Source of the DNA: JAUIAI01 sp050633665
GTDB lineage: Bacteria; Pseudomonadota; Gammaproteobacteria; Burkholderiales; Burkholderiaceae_E
Assembly: GCA_050633665.1 (NCBI GenBank)
Contig: JBOEGY010000009.1
Span: 248,001-312,000 of the forward strand
Length of the DNA stretch: 64,000 nt
Direction: 5' to 3'
A program made the translations under genes and the position numbers. The notes beneath the pieces were generated by a model. That model was not told the origin of the DNA, searched no databases, and saw nothing but the letters and a program-made list of their open reading frames with translations. Positions within the stretch are counted from its first letter, which is position 1, and each line of letters opens with the position of its first letter. This document shows, one piece after another, positions 59,312-64,000 of this stretch.

Positions 59312-62300
59312 ATGGCACTTACTCCGAATTCACTGACTCCTGGCCCGGCAACGCCGTTGGCGGAGCCAATGGCGCCACGAATTCTATATTCGGCGGATGC
59401 GGCGGCGCTTATTGATCCTGCCGTTTTTGACGCAGCGACTCTATCGCCCGCATTTGAAATTTCCGAGACCTCACCGGCTCACGCAGATCAGCAAACCGCC
59501 CGTGCATTGGTTGTCGTCGATGAGTCACTCGACGACGTCGAGGCCTTGATCGGGTATCTTGACTTCGAGCGCTCGCAGGGGGCGGCGGTTGATTGGCTGC
59601 TGCTTGAGGCGGATAGCGATGGTGTGCACCAGGTATCTGGTGCGCTCGCACAGGCCGCTAATCCTTATAGTTCAGTTCATCTTATTTCGCACGGCGCCGA
59701 CGGCCGGTTTGATCTTGGTTCAAGCCAGCTCACCGCCGATGATCTGTCGCAATACGCCGAGTCGTTGTCTTCCTGGCAGGCAAATCTTACCGAGCAGGCA
59801 GATATTCTAATTTATGCGTGTGATTTCTCAGCGACCGAGCAAGGTCAAATCCTGGCAGAAAATCTTGCGGAGCTGACCGGTGCAGATATTGCGACGAGTA
59901 ATAATCTGACCGGCCATTTCGATTTGGGTGGCGACTGGATTCTGGAAAACTCAACCGGGCCAGTCGAAGCCGGTGATTGGCTAGATCAGAATCTATCCGA
60001 TCAGTGGCTGGGAACACTTGCGCTTGATCCATCAGGCGTCGATACGGATGTTCCGGCCGACCCCACTGATGACCACACGCTGCAAGACGATACGGGTGGT
60101 TCTCAGATTGCCACTAATGGAACCAGCAAAATTGTCGTCTGGGAAACCGAAGACGAAATCTATTTTCGCCGTTTTTCGATTGACGGCACCGCTATCGACT
60201 TGACTGACCAACTCATCCAGAACGACGATGACGTCAAGCGCAAGTCTCCGACAGTCGCGCTCGCTGCCAACGGTGAGTTTGTGATTGCCTGGACGAGTAG
60301 GAACGGTCAGGACGGTAGTGGTGATGGCGTCTTCGCACAGCGCTTCAACTCCGACGGATCTGTCAAAGCCCGTCCTGCCGACGCCTATTCGGCCGACTAT
60401 TCGAATACGTCGGAGTTTCGTGTTGCAAGTCGAACCGCTGGCAAACAATCGGACCCCGCAATAGCCATGCGCGATGACGGCGTCTTTGTCATTAGTTGGT
60501 CAAGCCCATACGAGATTCTGCTGGTCGAATCCAGAGCCGTGATGTATTCAGTATTTAACGCGGACGGTACCCGTATGCAGGCGGAAACGCCGGCTTCGCG
60601 CGATGCTACTGCAAATGAATCTCACAGCGCGGTCGCTTTCAGCCCTGTTGATGGATCGATTTCAATCGCCTTCGAACAAAACGTCACTGACGACAAGGTT
60701 CAGATACGAAGAGTCTCCCCGACCGGGCAAATTAGTGGTGGGCTAATCGATTTGCAAGTCATTGGGAGAGACTTGTCAAACCCGTCAATTGGCGTGACCG
60801 ATAGCGGTACGACCTTCGTCGTTGCCCAGGTCAAGGGCGGTGGCGAAGACATTTTCATGTGGTTGATCGACAGCGACAACAACCTAATTAATTCGGTGCC
60901 AATTCAGGTCAACAAGGTAGCCGGTGGCAAACTCGCCAATGCGGAAGTGGCCATTCAGGGCGAAGCGGTGGTGGTGGTTTGGGATACCAATCAAGGGGCG
61001 CACAAGACGGATATTGCCGCCCGGCAGTTTGACGGTGCAGGCAATTTCATTGGTGCCGAGGTCGCCGTCAATGCCCACACCGATCAAGACCAGGAGTTTC
61101 CCGGCGTCGTGGTGCACGGCTCAACGGTGACTGTCGTCTGGAGTGGCGAAGGTGTTACGGATGACAAAGGCGTTGCGATGCGACTGCTGGATATTCGGCA
61201 ACCAGGCGTCCAGGTGACGCCCAGCGGCAGTGTAACGACAGAGGCAGGCGGAGCAGTAGATGTTTCAATTGTGCTGACTTCCGAACCTGCTGGTGTGGTG
61301 ACGGTAAGTCTGTTGTCGTCGGATTCAACCGAGGGGCTTCCAGCGCTGGCATCATTGGCTTTTGATGCAAGTAATTGGGATACACCGCAGACGGTTTCGG
61401 TGCAAGGGCAAGACGACTTACTGGTAGATGGTGATGTTGATTACAAGTTGCTCGTCTCTGTCTCCAGTGTAACCGACGCCTCCTACAATGCGCTAGCCGG
61501 GACCACGGTGGCATTGACAAACCAGGACGATGACGTCCCTGCTGTAAACGATGTCGGACCGCTCAGCGACGTTGATCCTGTTGCCAATCAGGTGAGCGAG
61601 AACGCCACGGCCGGCACGGCGGTCGGACTAACCGGATTTGCGACCGATCCAGATCTGCCCGATACCGTCAGTTACTCGATCAGTGGTGCAACCAGCAGTC
61701 TTTTCCAGATTAACCCGCTGTCAGGTGTGGTCACGACCAGCGCTGATCCGACTGACTACGAAGCCGCGGCAAGTCACTCGCTGACAGTCCATGCTCACTC
61801 CTCTGACGGCAGTGTCAGCGAACGAACGTTTTCGATCGCAGTGGCCGATCAGAATGATACTGCCCCGATAATCGACGGCGGACAGAGTTTTCAGGCGAAT
61901 GAAAATACCAGTAACGGCACCGCGATCGGCACCGTGACTGCAACTGACCCTGATACGGTTGGCAGCTTACAGGCCTGGACTATCACAGGTGGGACCGGAC
62001 AGGCGTATTTTGGTATAACGCCAGGGGCTGGTCAGATTTTGGTGACAGACTCAGCTGGCCTGGACTTCGAAACGAACACCAGTTTTACACTGCTTCTAAC
62101 GGTTTCGGACGGCACAAACACTGCGGCGCCAACCAGCGTCACGATCAATCTGTCTGACATCAACGAAGTGCCACAGGGTGGCGATGCCAGCAGTACCGCC
62201 GTCGAAGACACGGACTATGTCTTTTCAGTTGGTGATTTCGTGTTTACAGACGCCGACGCCGGAGACAGTTTAAGTCGGGTGTTGATTGCTTCGCTGCCGG

Positions 62301-64000
62301 GGGCTGGCTCATTGCTGCTCAACGGTACCGCCTTGGACGGACTCACCCCATTGCCGGTGCCAGTTTCCGCCGGAGAGTTAGCAGGCGGCGCATTGATTTA
62401 CCGTCCGGCGACAAATGCCAACGGTATAGGTGTGGCAAGCTTTTCGGTTCAAGTTGTTGACGGCGCAGAACAGGCCTCTTCAGTCAATACCCAGAGCATC
62501 AATATTTCAGCGGTCAACGATGCGCCCGTTATCAATTCTTATGGCGGTACGGTGAGCACGACTATCTCGGCGTCAGAGAATACAACCGCTGCCGGCACGG
62601 TGGCGGCGACTGACGCCGACGGAGATTCGATTCAGTATTTAGCCAGTGGCCCCGATGCCGCTGCTTTTACGGTGGATCTGAACAGCGGAGTGGTAAGTTT
62701 TTCAGCGGCGCCTGACTTCGAATCACCCGCAGACGCTGACACAGACAACAGCTATGAAGTAATGATAGAGGCGCGCGACGGTAACGGTGGCTCCAGCTTC
62801 CAGGCACTCACTGTGACCGTGAGTGACCAGAATGATGTTGCGCCGGTTGTGGGCGCCGGGCAGGCATTCGGCATCGCTGAGAACGCGGCCAATGGCTCAA
62901 TTGTCGGGATGGTCGGCGCAACAGACGCTGATTCTGTCGGCAGCCTGCAAAGCTGGTCGATTACTGGTGGGTCCGGGCAATCCCTGTTCACGATTTTGCC
63001 GGGCACGGGTCAGCTCATTGTTGCTGATGGAAGTGGACTAAACTTCGAAGGAATCAACAATTTTACGCTGAATGTTTCCGTTTCAGACGGCGTGAACGTA
63101 TCGCCGGCGGAAGTCATCTTCATTAATGTTGCCAATGTCAATGAAGCGCCATCGGGATCAAACGGCTCCAGTCTGGGGCTTGAAGATACCGACTATGTTT
63201 TCGCCACTACCGATTTTGGCTTCACCGACCCTGATACCGGCGACTCGCTGGGCGGTCTTCGAATCGAGTCTCTCCCGGCGAGTGGTGTCTTAATGCTCAA
63301 CGGGACATCGCTGGCGCCGGGAACTGGTTTGCCAGTCACGGCGACCGCAGCCGATCTGGCGGCCGGGCAGCTGGTATATCGGCCGGCACCTGATCAGTTT
63401 GGTCTTAACCTGGCCAGCTTCGGTTTCCGGGTGGTTGACAATGCCGGCTTGGTTTCCGCGATACAGACTCAGTCAATCTCAGCGTCGGGCGTTAATGACA
63501 CGCCAACAGTCCAGGGAACTCGTTCGGTTGTTGTTGCTGTCGGCGGCGCAGCGAATATTTCGAACGCAGCGCTGCAGGCGGTTGACATTGACGATGTAGC
63601 TGCACAATTGATCTTTACGCTTAACGCGACGCCCACCTCTGGTCAGTTGACCCTTGATGGAGAGCCTCTGAATGAAGGCGAGACTTTTAGTCAGAGTAAC
63701 ATCGACACGGGCCGTCTGGCTTACGTTAGCGCCGCCAGCGCTGACATGACAGATAGTCTTTCTCTGACCGTTCGTGATTCCACCGGCGCATCAAGTGCCG
63801 AAATCGAAATGACACTGATCTCAATCGGTAACGCTGCGATTGCGCCGCCGGCGGCAGACAATGCCGTCCCCCGCAGCGGTGAGCGGGCACAAGACAGCCC
63901 TACTGAGGCCGATGATTCTGCGGATGCCGGGGACGACGATGAAAGTAAGGCAGGTGTTTTGCAGACAATGACTGCGTCGCCGCAGGTGAGCAACAGTGGC
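59312..64000 (+). CDS. Giant DUF4347 / cadherin-like repeat surface protein, 5' part (no stop in window)
   Basis: The frame from ATG 59312 (AGGA just upstream) stays open for 1563 codons to the window end, so the protein is at least that long. No signal peptide is seen; the N-terminus has APRILYSADA, the recurring LEPR..SADA-type tag in such adhesins. Residues about 65-233 form DUF4347, with His127 (LISHGADG) and Cys170 (LIYACDFS) placed as in a caspase-like dyad. Next come beta repeats with an IAWTSRNGQDGSGDG motif (about 240-630), a Calx-beta-like repeat (about 632-740), then cadherin and cadherin-like repeats with DxNDxxP and EDTDYVF motifs, and a CSPG-like segment before an Asp-rich stretch. 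It is probably exported by a type I system and binds calcium. A role in adhesion is inferred. Confidence 0.85.
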   Translation, partial: MALTPNSLTPGPATPLAEPMAPRILYSADAAALIDPAVFDAATLSPAFEISETSPAHADQQTARALVVVDESLDDVEALIGYLDFERSQGAAVDWLLLEADSDGVHQVSGALAQAANPYSSVHLISHGADGRFDLGSSQLTADDLSQYAESLSSWQANLTEQADILIYACDFSATEQGQILAENLAELTGADIATSNNLTGHFDLGGDWILENSTGPVEAGDWLDQNLSDQWLGTLALDPSGVDTDVPADPTDDHTLQDDTGGSQIATNGTSKIVVWETEDEIYFRRFSIDGTAIDLTDQLIQNDDDVKRKSPTVALAANGEFVIAWTSRNGQDGSGDGVFAQRFNSDGSVKARPADAYSADYSNTSEFRVASRTAGKQSDPAIAMRDDGVFVISWSSPYEILLVESRAVMYSVFNADGTRMQAETPASRDATANESHSAVAFSPVDGSISIAFEQNVTDDKVQIRRVSPTGQISGGLIDLQVIGRDLSNPSIGVTDSGTTFVVAQVKGGGEDIFMWLIDSDNNLINSVPIQVNKVAGGKLANAEVAIQGEAVVVVWDTNQGAHKTDIAARQFDGAGNFIGAEVAVNAHTDQDQEFPGVVVHGSTVTVVWSGEGVTDDKGVAMRLLDIRQPGVQVTPSGSVTTEAGGAVDVSIVLTSEPAGVVTVSLLSSDSTEGLPALASLAFDASNWDTPQTVSVQGQDDLLVDGDVDYKLLVSVSSVTDASYNALAGTTVALTNQDDDVPAVNDVGPLSDVDPVANQVSENATAGTAVGLTGFATDPDLPDTVSYSISGATSSLFQINPLSGVVTTSADPTDYEAAASHSLTVHAHSSDGSVSERTFSIAVADQNDTAPIIDGGQSFQANENTSNGTAIGTVTATDPDTVGSLQAWTITGGTGQAYFGITPGAGQILVTDSAGLDFETNTSFTLLLTVSDGTNTAAPTSVTINLSDINEVPQGGDASSTAVEDTDYVFSVGDFVFTDADAGDSLSRVLIASLPGAGSLLLNGTALDGLTPLPVPVSAGELAGGALIYRPATNANGIGVASFSVQVVDGAEQASSVNTQSINISAVNDAPVINSYGGTVSTTISASENTTAAGTVAATDADGDSIQYLASGPDAAAFTVDLNSGVVSFSAAPDFESPADADTDNSYEVMIEARDGNGGSSFQALTVTVSDQNDVAPVVGAGQAFGIAENAANGSIVGMVGATDADSVGSLQSWSITGGSGQSLFTILPGTGQLIVADGSGLNFEGINNFTLNVSVSDGVNVSPAEVIFINVANVNEAPSGSNGSSLGLEDTDYVFATTDFGFTDPDTGDSLGGLRIESLPASGVLMLNGTSLAPGTGLPVTATAADLAAGQLVYRPAPDQFGLNLASFGFRVVDNAGLVSAIQTQSISASGVNDTPTVQGTRSVVVAVGGAANISNAALQAVDIDDVAAQLIFTLNATPTSGQLTLDGEPLNEGETFSQSNIDTGRLAYVSAASADMTDSLSLTVRDSTGASSAEIEMTLISIGNAAIAPPAADNAVPRSGERAQDSPTEADDSADAGDDDESKAGVLQTMTASPQVSNSG
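61862..63490 (+). repeat. Coding duplication with exact 978-bp (326-codon) register
   Basis: A unit of one cadherin repeat plus one EDTDYVF-type domain (from 61862) recurs from 62840. Three landmarks keep the same offset: the unit starts (61862/62840), EDTDY (62204/63182) and the YRPA block (62393/63371). By eye the peptide copies are roughly half identical. A further cadherin repeat (about 62519-62839) lies between them. Confidence 0.8.

Overview
The window looks like chromosomal DNA from a heterotrophic, probably gammaproteobacterial (perhaps marine) organism. It is moderately GC-rich by eye and densely packed, with many ATGA and TGATG overlaps. The placement rests on family content: type I pantothenate kinase, homodimeric E1 (AceE type), DUF502, urtABCDE fused to the urease genes, and a BacNav sodium channel. 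Species cannot be named from the sequence alone. No insertion sequence, prophage, CRISPR array or rRNA was seen. One tRNA (Arg, CCG) is present.

Layout. 1-258: 3' end of coaA. 276-1058: unknown exported protein. 1226-8798: tight six-gene + strand surface-glycan locus (GT2, FAD oxidoreductase, polysaccharide deacetylase, asparagine-synthase-like amidotransferase, nucleotide-sugar dehydrogenase, ArnE-like membrane protein), which I read as a lipid-linked, possibly amidated uronic-acid pathway. 8913-10109: folE plus a BLUF blue-light sensor. 10180-13434: a di-heme cytochrome c, then a coiled-coil membrane protein and a BON/OmpA protein. 13484-16859: a divergent Lrp-type regulator and an orphan AceE/MdeB-type E1, with a perfect 9-bp-arm dyad between them. 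16955-19711: GAF-GAF-PAS-GGDEF-EAL protein. 19716-22676: enoyl-CoA isomerase-like protein and the glutathione-dependent formaldehyde pathway (frmA, fghA). 22673-26946: minus-strand row of MATE exporter, voltage-gated Na+ channel, DUF3750 and Bcr/CflA exporter. 27037-29789: gentisate dioxygenase and a salicylate 5-hydroxylase-like Rieske pair. 29773-34980: unknown exported protein, DUF502, tRNA-Arg, methyltransferase, metallo-beta-lactamase-fold hydrolase and a MESH1-like alarmone hydrolase. 35298-38613: DUF1800 lipoprotein and DUF1501 Tat protein pair, preceded by 11-bp repeats.

38743-49685 is a complete urea regulon: a near-consensus sigma-54 promoter with an NtrC-like dyad, then urtABCDE-ureDABCEFG. 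Urea is imported by UrtABCDE and hydrolysed by nickel urease (UreABC), which UreDEFG mature. A strong hairpin between urtA and urtB probably lets the binding protein be made in excess.

49738-59169 is the region I find most interesting: two sets of circularly permuted ATP-grasp and alpha-E proteins (one split, one fused) with two transglutaminase-fold proteins, one carrying DUF2126. This gene association is known in many bacteria and predicted to make or cleave a peptide or amide product, but to my knowledge the product is unknown. The usual proteasome-like Anbu partner is not in the window. 59312-64000 is the 5' part (at least 1563 codons) of a giant DUF4347/cadherin-type surface protein that runs off the window and carries an exact-register 978-bp internal duplication.
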